A DNA stretch of 20,529 nt from JBBRUG01 sp038247995 (GTDB lineage Bacteria > Chloroflexota > Chloroflexia > Chloroflexales > Chloroflexaceae), in assembly GCA_038247995.1 (NCBI GenBank), contig JBBRUG010000069.1, positions 1-20,529 on the forward strand, written 5' to 3'. Shown in pieces: positions 7,201 to 14,200 of this stretch. Each line of letters begins with the position of its first letter. Within the stretch, counting starts at the first letter, position 1. Under the pieces are notes generated by a model. It was not told the origin of the DNA. It saw only the letters and a list, made by a program, of their open reading frames with translations, and searched no databases. A program made the position numbers and the translations under genes.

Positions 7201-7722
7201 GCCGCGCTTGCCGTTGTTGCTGGGGCCGCCCTTGTCGCCCTCGACATCGAACGCTTCAACCCCTTCGGCGCCAGTTCCGGCATCCGGCTGAAAACCTGGG
7301 CCTCCGCCCTGGCTATGCTCCGCGATCACCCGCTCGGGATCGGCCTCGACCAGTTCGGGCGGCTCTATCCGCAGTACATCGACCCGGCGCTCAGCAACAC
7401 CAACGAAATCAACACCGCTCACCCGCACAATCTGCTCCTCGACATTGCGCTGCGCCTCGGCCCCCTCGGCCTGCTCGCCTTCGGCTGGCTGCTGCTGCGT
7501 TTCTTCCGCCACACGGTTCAGACAACCCAACCGGGCGTCTTTACGCCCCTTGCCGTCGGCCTCGCCGCCGCCATGCTCGCCGCCCTAGTTCACGGCATGG
7601 TAGACGCCTTCTACTTCTGGCCCGACCTCGCCTTCGCCTTCTGGCTCTTTATCGCCCTTGCCGCCCCGGTCAACCCACCACAGGACCAGGGTACGCTTGC
7701 GGCCAAACCGCCCACCGTATAA
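4240..7722 (+). CDS. Glycoside hydrolase (clan GH-A-like) fused to O-antigen ligase/polymerase (Wzy) membrane protein, with repeat insertions
   Basis: The 1160-aa protein has a signal-anchor helix (about 10-32), then a TIM-barrel-like hydrolase region (52-430) with WNEPN (acid/base Glu211) and TEFGWN (nucleophile Glu347), as in clan GH-A families such as GH5 and GH39. A beta-rich stretch (450-530) leads to about ten membrane helices from residue 544 on. These carry SFSRGA (949-954) and AHPHNLLL (1060-1067), typical of O-antigen ligase/polymerase proteins (Wzy_C, PF04932). The hydrolase half probably faces outside the cytoplasmic membrane and could trim or modify the glycan that the membrane half joins; this is inference. 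Two blocks of simple-sequence repeat are translated in frame at residues 683-715 and 851-926, both between membrane helices. A frameshift in the second block would remove the ligase motif. Confidence 0.85.
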   Translation: MKALLALRRARLAFLLLLNLSLLALLAGMVWFDNAANRGITFQPDPAPIPGARGPVLGVNLFNIHLEPDPAAVQRSFALARDLGAQYARMQVPWDDIEIHARGDFADRRNIEAVGIVDAWAKYDRLVAEANAAEVQLIMRLERPPDWARPQFIAHPAFQAGILEDGNSTGPPDNLADYANFVRTVVERYDGDGTADAPGSPLVRHFQIWNEPNLKNEWNWQTPRPEDFVELLRVGATAAREASPEAVLLFPGLAPTDGLDSRAPMTELEYLDRVYQADGAAYFDVMAAQSYGLGQPPSEHRYVFLRNRGNWNWRQPIDTRNDVSRVVLLREVMERNGDAATPVWVTEFGWNAAPDSIPPERRFTWGEPVSEERKGAYLVGQIERAHQEWPWMGVMNVWMLRYGGYAAPDPADPTPYFALVGRDDWQPLPSFTALQNFTAQPAIAGVGAFTLEHPAVEQLPDGLRIRFEGAQITLVGGLAGDIQPTLNGQPTSLLRDGLENRQTLSTPRLANGVHTLEVRGAPLPEWFIVERARPWGAFWDYGPFVLLLALAVSGAATTQTLFPLLDDLRGRWVTQATPGLRAAVVLLLMGLALVVAYRISPALPVTLLGLLAFGLLALWRPDLALLYVPLTVPLYFMPKAIFDERFGLRPEGIALPLHELVLISVLGATIVRWGGAQMMRGAGTRGHADTRTPDGVRGSQPAPIAYRLSAIGYRLAPLALFILAGLWGLLIAAERGPALREFRWMIVGPLLFYALIRFQQTYAPRETTALRLLLPAFLLSGALVGLIGILQFLGLNLVPFIGQKVGFSDDSIFVEGVRRVSSVYGHPNNLGLFMGRVWPIAAALAVGAWVGRRDTGTRGHGGTRTRGHADTRTLTTEDQRPKTTELVRRLSSVVLHPSSFILHPSSFILHPSSFILHPSSFIYRPSSASLPLVFCAICALLSLGGLLVSFSRGAYLGAGAATLLIGVCLAPNDFWRSRRVRIALASLAALAVVAGAALVALDIERFNPFGASSGIRLKTWASALAMLRDHPLGIGLDQFGRLYPQYIDPALSNTNEINTAHPHNLLLDIALRLGPLGLLAFGWLLLRFFRHTVQTTQPGVFTPLAVGLAAAMLAALVHGMVDAFYFWPDLAFAFWLFIALAAPVNPPQDQGTLAAKPPTV
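6287..6316 (+). repeat. Octamer array GGACACGC, 3.75 copies, inside the GH-Wzy gene
   Basis: Three perfect copies and one partial copy of GGACACGC lie within the coding sequence. The same octamer forms a longer array 470 bp downstream in the same gene. Confidence 0.85.
6345..6383 (+). repeat. Heptamer array GCCTATC/GGCTATC, 5 copies, inside the GH-Wzy gene
   Basis: Five consecutive heptamers, two GCCTATC then three GGCTATC, end in a partial GCCT. They encode a hydrophobic stretch with Tyr-Arg pairs (IAYRLSAIGYRL) between membrane helices. Confidence 0.85.
6790..6861 (+). repeat. Octamer array GGACACGN, 9 units, inside the GH-Wzy gene
   Basis: Nine consecutive 8-bp units, seven close to GGACACGC or GGACACGG and the first and last diverged. 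Translation gives a basic, low-complexity peptide rich in Thr, Arg, Gly and His. Confidence 0.88.
6864..6891 (+). repeat. Heptamer array GACCAAA, 4 units, inside the GH-Wzy gene
   Basis: Units read GACCGAA, GACCAAA, GACCAAA, GACCACC. A related array lies just downstream of the gene at 7748-7782. Confidence 0.8.
6898..7016 (+). repeat. Heptamer array, 17 units (11 x ATCCTTC flanked by GTCCGTC-type units), inside the GH-Wzy gene
   Basis: Seventeen heptamers keep strict register: GTCCGTC, GTCTGTC, GTCCGTC, GTCCTTC, eleven ATCCTTC, ATCTACC, GTCCGTC. Seven is not a multiple of three, so the peptide repeats every 21 nt (HPSSFIL) and the array is open in all three plus frames. Gain of one unit would bring a TAG stop at 7023-7025 into frame; loss of one unit would bring a TAA stop at 7130-7132 into frame. 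Confidence 0.93.
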
Positions 7723-7747
7723 ATTGGGTATAGAGTCTGGTCGGACA

Positions 7748-7823
7748 GACCAAGAACCAGGGACCAAGAACCAAGAACCAAAGCCGGACACGCTGGTTTC
7801 GTCCTGCCGCCTGCCGCCTGCCG
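7748..7823 (+). repeat. Two heptamer arrays in the gap before the beta-helix gene
   Basis: Five GACCAAG/AACCAAG-type heptamers (7748-7782) are followed by three CCTGCCG units (7803-7823). They occupy much of the 224-bp gap between the GH-Wzy and beta-helix genes, in which I see no clear promoter. Confidence 0.8.
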
Positions 7824-7946
7824 TCCTTATTACAGCATTGCTCAGATCGATTGAGCCTGCGTCCCATGGCGCGAGCGCAGCGCGCCACCCGGTTCAGTGG
7901 CCTCTGCGGCTCAGTCATGCTGCTCAGTGCTCTAGGAGCCAGTTCT

Positions 7947-9866
7947 ATGCAACCACCCCGACTCCTGGCCCTGCTCGTCATCACCCTCATCCTCAGCATC
8001 GGCATTGCGCCGCACCCCAGTGTCGCGCAGAGTAAAGTCGTCGGCAGCGGCACGCCCGCCAGTTGCACCCAGACCGCTCTGGTTACCGCATTGAACGGTG
8101 GTGGGGCGATCAGCTTTAACTGCGGAACCGAACCAACCAGCATTGGTATCAGCACAAGGCTCAACATCACCGCCGCCGAAACCACCATCGACGGCGGCGG
8201 GTTGATCACGCTTGCCGGGCAGAACACGCGCCTGATCCTCCACGAGTCGTACCAGGTGCAAAGCCGGCTCACCCTGCGCAACCTGACCCTCAGCGGCGGG
8301 CGCGCGATTGGTGAAGGCACAGCGGCAAACGGCGCCGCAATCGAGAGTAACGACCGCAGCGCCGAGCAGGACAAGCCGCCGGTGCTAACTCTTGAAAACG
8401 TCACCGTGCGCGACAACCGCACCGAAACAACCAGCGTACCCAGCGGGCGCGACGCCTACGATTACGGCGGCGCGATCTACGCCCGCGCAGCACTGGTGGT
8501 TGTGCGCGACAGCCTGTTCGAAGCAAACCAGAGCGCAAACGGCGCCGGCGGCGCGATCCACATCTTGCAGGCGGGGCTGGCGATCAGCGCCAGCACCTTC
8601 CGCAACAATAGCGCCATCGGCGCGCGCCCGGAAGATAGCCAGGGCGGCGCGATCTATATTGACGGTTTGGGCGGGCCGGAGGGGCGTTTCACAGTCGAGG
8701 GCAGCCGGTTCATTGAAAACAGCGCCTACAACACCGGCGGCGCGATCTACCTCAACCTCTACGAGAACAGCACCAGCGCCACGATCCGCACCAGCAGCTT
8801 CGTGGGCAACGCCGTGGTAGGCGGGATGCGCGCCCAGGGCGGCGCGATCGGCGGCGGCGGCACCGGCAGCGGCGAGCGCGGCAATCCGCTGATTGTGATC
8901 AGCGAGAGCTTATTTCATGCCAACACTGCCCGCCGCACGGCCGGCGCCGGCGGCAACCCCAGCGAAGACGGCTCCGGGGGTGCGCTCAGCTTCCCGCAGC
9001 GGGCGCGGCTCCAGATCAGCAACAGCACATTTGTCGGCAACATTGCCTATGGCACAACAACGAACGCCAACGGCGGCGCGCTGTATGTCGTGAACAACAG
9101 CGACCCCTTCAGCATCGTCAACGCCACTTTCGCCAATAACCATGCCGGCTGGGTCGGCGGGGCGATCAGCAACCAGCCAATCGGCGAAGCCCCCGGCGGA
9201 AGCGTGCGCAACAGCTTGTTCCTCAACAATACCGCCGCCAACGGCACCAACGCCTGGAATATCCAGCAGCATTGCTCGTCGGAACTCAGCCACGACGGGC
9301 GCAGCCTCCAATTCCCGCCGCGCCTCACCGGAGGCAATTTCTGGAACGACGTAACCTGCTTTGCCGGCAAGAGCGCCCCGAACCAGACCAACGATCCCCA
9401 GTTCCGCGATCCGCAACTTCAGGAACTGGCCGACAATGGCGGCCCCACGCAGACCATGGCGATTGGCCCGGATAGCCCGGCCTTCAACACCGGGGCAGAC
9501 TGCCCAGCCAGCGATCAGCGCGGCGCACCCCGCCCCCAGGCCGGCGGATGCGACAGCGGCGCCTTTGAACTCGCCCTTGGGCTGAGTGTAAATCCAGGCT
9601 TACTGGCTGTCGCCAGCGCCGAACGTAACGTCACAATCTATGGCTTCGGTTTTGAGGCAAGCAGTATGGTGGAGGTACATGGCGCCGAACGCGAAACGAC
9701 CTTCATCGACGAACGCACCTTGCGCGTCCAACTACTCCCCGCCGATCTGGCTACTCCCGGCGAACTGAGCATCACCGTCAGCGGCCCCGGCAGCAACCTC
9801 GCCGCAAGCACTATTCGGGTTGTGGAAGCCGTGAATACGCTCTATTTACCGGTGCTACAGCGGTAG
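7947..9866 (+). CDS. Secreted parallel beta-helix protein with choice-of-anchor Q-type region and IPT-like C-terminal domain
   Basis: The 639-aa protein begins with a signal peptide (hydrophobic 6-21, likely cut after SVA27). A right-handed beta-helix follows, shown by repeated GGAIY/GGAIH turns, Asn-rich rungs and 'F..N.A...GGA' spacing, as in polymorphic outer-membrane or pectate-lyase-like repeats. Residues 483-541 (DPQF...NGGPTQT...SPAFNTG..C...DQRG..RP..GGCDSGAFEL) match the choice-of-anchor Q type of region found in bacterial secreted proteins. An IPT/TIG-like beta domain (about 545-632) precedes the C-terminal YLPVLQR. No pectinase active site is visible, so an adhesive or structural surface role is as likely as enzymatic action. 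The start at 7947 is chosen because AGGAG lies 8 nt before it and it begins the signal peptide directly; an upstream ATG at 7851 adds 32 unlikely residues. Confidence 0.85.
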   Translation: MQPPRLLALLVITLILSIGIAPHPSVAQSKVVGSGTPASCTQTALVTALNGGGAISFNCGTEPTSIGISTRLNITAAETTIDGGGLITLAGQNTRLILHESYQVQSRLTLRNLTLSGGRAIGEGTAANGAAIESNDRSAEQDKPPVLTLENVTVRDNRTETTSVPSGRDAYDYGGAIYARAALVVVRDSLFEANQSANGAGGAIHILQAGLAISASTFRNNSAIGARPEDSQGGAIYIDGLGGPEGRFTVEGSRFIENSAYNTGGAIYLNLYENSTSATIRTSSFVGNAVVGGMRAQGGAIGGGGTGSGERGNPLIVISESLFHANTARRTAGAGGNPSEDGSGGALSFPQRARLQISNSTFVGNIAYGTTTNANGGALYVVNNSDPFSIVNATFANNHAGWVGGAISNQPIGEAPGGSVRNSLFLNNTAANGTNAWNIQQHCSSELSHDGRSLQFPPRLTGGNFWNDVTCFAGKSAPNQTNDPQFRDPQLQELADNGGPTQTMAIGPDSPAFNTGADCPASDQRGAPRPQAGGCDSGAFELALGLSVNPGLLAVASAERNVTIYGFGFEASSMVEVHGAERETTFIDERTLRVQLLPADLATPGELSITVSGPGSNLAASTIRVVEAVNTLYLPVLQR

Positions 9867-9869
9867 CCA

Positions 9870-9890
9870 ACAGGCGGCAGGCGGCAGCGG
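9870..9890 (+). repeat. Heptamer array CAGGCGG, about 3 units
   Basis: Two CAGGCGG units and one diverged unit start 4 nt after the beta-helix stop codon. On the other strand this is the CCTGCCG family seen at 7803 and 11084. Confidence 0.75.
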
Positions 9891-9920
9891 GGCGCAAGAG
9901 CGCGGCGCGACCTTCAGGAC

Positions 9921-9967
9921 CCTGCCGCGCACCCGGGCCTGAACAGCGTCCTTCAGGGCGCGGCAGG
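9921..9967. terminator. Possible terminator hairpin between convergent genes
   Basis: CCTGCCGCGC (9921-9930) and GCGCGGCAGG (9958-9967) form a perfect 10-bp stem around a 27-nt loop that itself contains CCCGGG. It lies between the convergent beta-helix and Old Yellow Enzyme-type genes. The right arm overlaps the start of a heptamer array, so the pairing could be a by-product of the repeats. Confidence 0.4.
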
Positions 9968-9987
9968 CGGCAGGCGGCAGGCGGCAG
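9961..9987 (+). repeat. Heptamer array CGGCAGG, 3.9 units
   Basis: Three perfect CGGCAGG copies and a partial fourth lie in the 160-bp convergent gap; they belong to the same family as 9870-9890. Confidence 0.8.
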
Positions 9988-10026
9988 ACGAATGCTGCGG
10001 CCTGCCAAGATCACCGGATTACCCGC

Positions 10027-10947
10027 TCACCCATCACCTTGCAACACGTCATAGGCATAACGCGGCCAGTCGGGGTTGGCGCGCAGGGAACCGTTGAGCA
10101 TCACCAGATCCAGGCTGCCGTCGCGGATCACACTGTCGGCCAGGATTGGGTCGCCAAGCTGGCCCGATCCAATCACCGGCACATCGATCACCCGCTTGAT
10201 CCCATTGATCAGCGGCACCGCCCAACCGGGGAAACGGGCGAGTTGCGACGTTCCCACCCCGATTGGCGCCGTGATATCAAGCAACCGCGCACCGGCCCCC
10301 GTCACCCGCTTGGCCAGCACCCGTGCATCTTGCAGACTCATCCCACCCGGCGGCAACTCCTCGGCGGGGAGCCGCACTCCAATGAACACGCGCGATCCCA
10401 GCCAGCTCTTGATCCCCTCAATTACTTCCAACAGCATCCGCAAGCGCCCCGCAACATCCTGGCCGTAGTGATCGGTGCGCTGGTTGAAGAGCGGCGACGC
10501 CAGTTGATGCAGCAGGCAACCATCGGCAACCGAGAGCATCACCCCATCGGCCCCGGCGCAATGGGCGCGCCAGGCCGCCATAATGAAGTGATCGGTCAGC
10601 GTGCGCAACTCGGACGCACTAGGAGGCTCTGGCGTCATCGGCACCGTAAGTGAGTAGCAGAACCGTGCTCCATTGGCCTGCCCAGCTTTCGTGAGCCGGC
10701 GCAGCCCGGGAACAAATGCATCTGCATAACCACCAAGATGCGCTGTAGGCAGAGCAGGAGCGCCAACCCGCAGCGGTTCGCTGACGATCAGGCCAACCCC
10801 ACCCTTGGCAACTCGTTCATAATGAGCCACCAGGTTCGCGCTCACAAAACCCGTCTCATTGGCCTGGCCGCTAGGCGCCGGCCCCATCACAATCCGATTA
10901 GGCAACGCTCGACCTGCGATCGTCAGCGGGCTGAACAAATCGGCCAT
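10027..10947 (-). CDS. Divergent NADH:flavin oxidoreductase / Old Yellow Enzyme family protein
   Basis: The 306-aa protein shows the family's TIM-barrel landmarks: LFSPLTIAGRALPNRIVMGP at the N-terminus, the AGADGV...SPLFNQRTDHYG segment (132-162), and near the C-terminus NGSLRANPDWP, part of the FMN-phosphate region. Typical members bind FMN and reduce activated alkenes with NAD(P)H. It is shorter than the usual 340-370 aa, and the HxxH/N substrate pair expected around 139-142 reads Ser139 and Asp142; the usual QLxHxGR motif is also replaced. FMN binding is plausible but ordinary enoate reductase chemistry is doubtful. Start: AGGGG lies 6 nt upstream. It is convergent with the beta-helix gene and divergent from the NACHT-HEAT gene. 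Confidence 0.85.
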   Translation of the reverse strand: MADLFSPLTIAGRALPNRIVMGPAPSGQANETGFVSANLVAHYERVAKGGVGLIVSEPLRVGAPALPTAHLGGYADAFVPGLRRLTKAGQANGARFCYSLTVPMTPEPPSASELRTLTDHFIMAAWRAHCAGADGVMLSVADGCLLHQLASPLFNQRTDHYGQDVAGRLRMLLEVIEGIKSWLGSRVFIGVRLPAEELPPGGMSLQDARVLAKRVTGAGARLLDITAPIGVGTSQLARFPGWAVPLINGIKRVIDVPVIGSGQLGDPILADSVIRDGSLDLVMLNGSLRANPDWPRYAYDVLQGDG

Positions 10948-10995
10948 ACAGCCCCTGGCTAGGCATAGCGGCGCCCAACGCGACGCGCTGCGCTT

Positions 10996-11001
10996 AGTAT
11001 A
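10996..11001 (-). promoter_or_regulatory. Putative -10 box for the Old Yellow Enzyme-type gene
   Basis: TATACT on the minus strand, 48 nt upstream of the start. The surrounding octamer AGTATACT is palindromic, so it also reads TATACT on the plus strand. No strong -35 box is seen. The whole 340-bp divergent gap (10948-11287) otherwise holds a REP-like palindrome and short repeats. Confidence 0.4.
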
Positions 11002-11058
11002 CTCACTCGCTGCATTACCGACAAGCGCTTATTAACCCCAATACCTTTCCTCAAGTAC

Positions 11059-11080
11059 GGGCGGATCCATGTGTCCGCCC
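11059..11080. repeat. REP-like palindrome in the divergent gap
   Basis: GGGCGGA (11059-11065) and TCCGCCC (11074-11080) form a perfect 7-bp stem with loop TCCATGTG. The sequence resembles the palindrome inside the receiver-RodZ gene (15525-15540) and a type of short palindrome I recall from several high-GC genomes. Confidence 0.65.
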
Positions 11081-11083
11081 CCT

Positions 11084-11121
11084 CCTGCCACCTGCCGTCT
11101 GCCCTCCGCTTTCCCGCTTTC
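11084..11121 (+). repeat. Short arrays: CCTGCCG-type heptamers, then octamer CCGCTTTC x2
   Basis: CCTGCCA, CCTGCCG and TCTGCCC (11084-11104) are followed by two CCGCTTTC octamers (11106-11121). They directly follow the REP-like palindrome. Confidence 0.7.
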
Positions 11122-11296
11122 CCCCCCTGTCACGGAACTGCAATCTGCACAGCTTGCCCGAACCCTGCCCATTCGTTAGCATAAACACGGAGCGTAGCAC
11201 GCGCCTGATAGGTTCGCTCGTGCCCCGTCGGAGCCGAACCACAGAGCTGGATGCACAGCGTCATTCAGCGCATGTGCATACTTCCTGGTGCAATCC

Positions 11297-14200
11297 ATGC
11301 TCACGCCTAACGTCTTTGCCTTGCTTCCCGGACGCCGCCCACTCCGTCACTATCGCCGGACGCTCCAGCAGACTTTGCAGGCCGATCGGGCTGTACGCCT
11401 GCTCCCGGCCTTACTCGATATTCCACTTGGCTGCGCGCCGCTGCCCGACGCCGATGCGCTGATGGCCGCGCCCACAAGCTGGGCGTTACTCGGCCCGCCG
11501 GCCGGCGGACGCACCCTCGCCCTTTTTCAGATCGCAGCGCATTGGGCCAATGGATCGAGTCGCGTGCCGCTCGTTTGCCTGCCACTCAGCGAACTGGACT
11601 CGCCGAATCTCTCCCCGCGAGCGGTCGTTACGGCCGCCTTGCATCGCGCCGGCACCCACGCAGCAACAATCGAGAGCCGCCAACCGGCCCTGCTTCTCGT
11701 CGATGACTGGGAGCAACTGCCGGCCAACCGTCGTGTGCTCTGGCGGCAGTACCTTGCCGGCCTGTCCACAAGTTGGCCCACTGCCCGCGCCGTCGTCGCC
11801 CTGCCCCCCAGCGAAGCGTGGCCCGAACTCAGCTCGCTCAGCATCGCCCCGCCCGACGAAAGCAACCTGGCCGTCTGGTTGGGTCGGCTGCTGCCTAACC
11901 ATGATCCGGCGCCTATTCTCGCTGCACTAACCAATACAGCGCTGGCCGTGCTACGCAACAGTTTGCCCGATCTGCTCCTGTTCGCCCTTGTCTACCCGAT
12001 GGTCGGCCTGCCAACATCGCGCGCGGCCCTCTACGAGCAAGCCTTCGCGCTGATCCAGCCTGTGCTGAGCGATCAGCCCCACCCATCCTTCGAAATCGAG
12101 GCGCCGTACGTGAAAGAGCTCGGCGCGCCGTTGCTGCTTGGGCGTGCGGCGCTGCGCCACTATCGCCTGGCCCGCGGGCTGGCCGGCGGCGCCGATCTGG
12201 CAACCCTGGCCGATTTGCCCGCTCACGAACGTGCCGCTGTCGCTCCGCTCGCCGCCGGCCTACTCGACGATCCCACGCCGGTGCTCGATCTGCTCTGGAA
12301 TATCGACAACGCGGAAACACCGGATTACGTCGCGTTGCTGGCCTGCACCCGTGAACGCCCCAATCTCGCGCCGGCGCACACACTCCGCCTGCTCGAACAG
12401 CTCACCACGACCGCAACGACACCCCAACTCACAACCCTTACACCAGTTTTGCCAGCGCTGCTGATTGCCACCGCGCAGCACGATCTGGCCCGCACACTCG
12501 CCATCGTCCCAGCGATCGCGCAGCAGATCAGCAGCAGCACGCCCTGGTTGGCCCTGGTTGACACCCCCGCAGCGCCGCCTGACTTGCGCTGGGCCGCCGT
12601 CGAGCAACTGGTGGCAACACCGCCGCCCGTCGCTATCCTAAGCACTGTGTCGGCCTACGCCAATCCGGTCGGCCTGGCGGGACGAGCCTATCTCTGCCTC
12701 CACACAATCCCGCTCGCCGGCGAATTGCTCATGAGCCGACCGCTCTCCGCCGGACTGGACGCATTGCTCGATCCAGCCGCCGATAGCCGGCGCCGCCACA
12801 CCGTCGCCACCCGGCTGCTCGCCACAACCGACACCCCGCCCGAACTGCGCCGCATGGCCCTCGCCGCTGCGCCGACCGACGCTGCCGAAGATGTTGCGCG
12901 CATCGAAACAGCCCTCACCGACCCAAATGCCGAACTCCGCCAGACGGCCCGCACACGCTTGCTCAACCGTCCGCCTGCTGAGGCCTGCGCCGCATTGGAA
13001 CGCGCCCTGACCCAGCCGAACCTGCCTACGCAAGTGGCGAACGAACTATTGGGCATTGCAGCCCATGTGGATGCTCCCGGTGTGGTGAAGCTGCTGGCGC
13101 GTTGCGCAGCAACCGCCCACCAGCAGCTCCCGGTGCGCCTCTACGCCCTCGATCAACTGGCCACCCTCGGCGCGCCCGGCAGTGCCGCGCTATTAAGCCT
13201 GCTGCCGCTGGAAGCGCTGCCTACACCGGTGCGGGCCACAATCGTGCGCCAGCTCGGTGCGCGTGGCCAGGCCGCCGCCTTGCCCTACCTACGCACGCTG
13301 GTACTGAATGACGGGCCACCTCTCGTGCGGCGGGCTGCCGCTGCCGCCCTCGCCGATCTAGTGCGCCGCCCAGCCACCCACGACGCAGCCATGGCCGGAC
13401 TGATGGCCATTTTGCGCCGACCGCAACTCGACCGTGAGGTGAGCATCACGGCCCTCCACGGCCTGACGGCTGGCCAGCCCACGCTCGCCCTGCCGGCCAT
13501 CGCCGCCCGGCTTGATCCGCGTTACGCGCAGGCGCTGGCGCAGGTCTGGAAGCTCGCTGTGCCGCAATTAGCCCAAACCCACGCACACGCGTGGCTGGCG
13601 CTCCCATTGCCAACCAGCACCCACATTATTCTCGCCGATGCACTGGCCGTCGGTGCAACGCCTGCCGATCAGCCCACCAGCCTGGACGAACTGGCAATGA
13701 GTCAGGCGCTTGCCGAAGCACGCGCCGCCGTGAACGCGCTCACTACCATCGCCTGCCGCGAACCAACCCTCATAATCGAGATTCAGGCCCGCTTGCGCCG
13801 CACCCTCACCGTGCTGGAAATGCCTGGGCTAACCGAAGCGATCCTGAGCGCACTGGCCCAACTCACCCCTACCGGCGGGCAGGCCGAACTAGTACGACTG
13901 CTCGACGATCCGGCATCGCCGCTCAACCTGCGCTGGCAAGCGATCGACACCCTTGGGGGCATGCCGGGCGGCGCCGATAGCGCCATGACCCGCCTCCAGC
14001 GCAATGCCGACGATCCATTTACGTGCAGCAAGCTGGTCGCCGTGGTTGGTGAACAGAACCCGCCCGGCGCCGTAAGCATCTTACGTCAGGTTGCCGAAGC
14101 TGCGGCGCATCCTGAGCATTTACGCCGCGCAGCCCTGAGTAGTCTGAGCAATCTGGACGACCCGACTGCACTAAACGCCCTGGTGCGCACCGTTGCCGAA

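Noticed and set aside
7851..7946. Upstream ATG extending the beta-helix protein by 32 residues
   Set aside because: It would bury the signal peptide behind a basic extension and has no ribosome site; ATG 7947 has AGGAG.
7670..8422. 250-codon minus-strand reading frame over the gap and the start of the beta-helix gene
   Set aside because: It spans heptamer arrays and a signal-peptide-coding start; its peptide is Arg/Ser/Val-rich as expected for an antisense shadow.
9837..9866. YLPV ending as a classical LPXTG sortase signal for the sortase at 17402-18187
   Set aside because: There is no LPXTG pentapeptide and no following membrane helix or basic tail; any link with the sortase is speculation.
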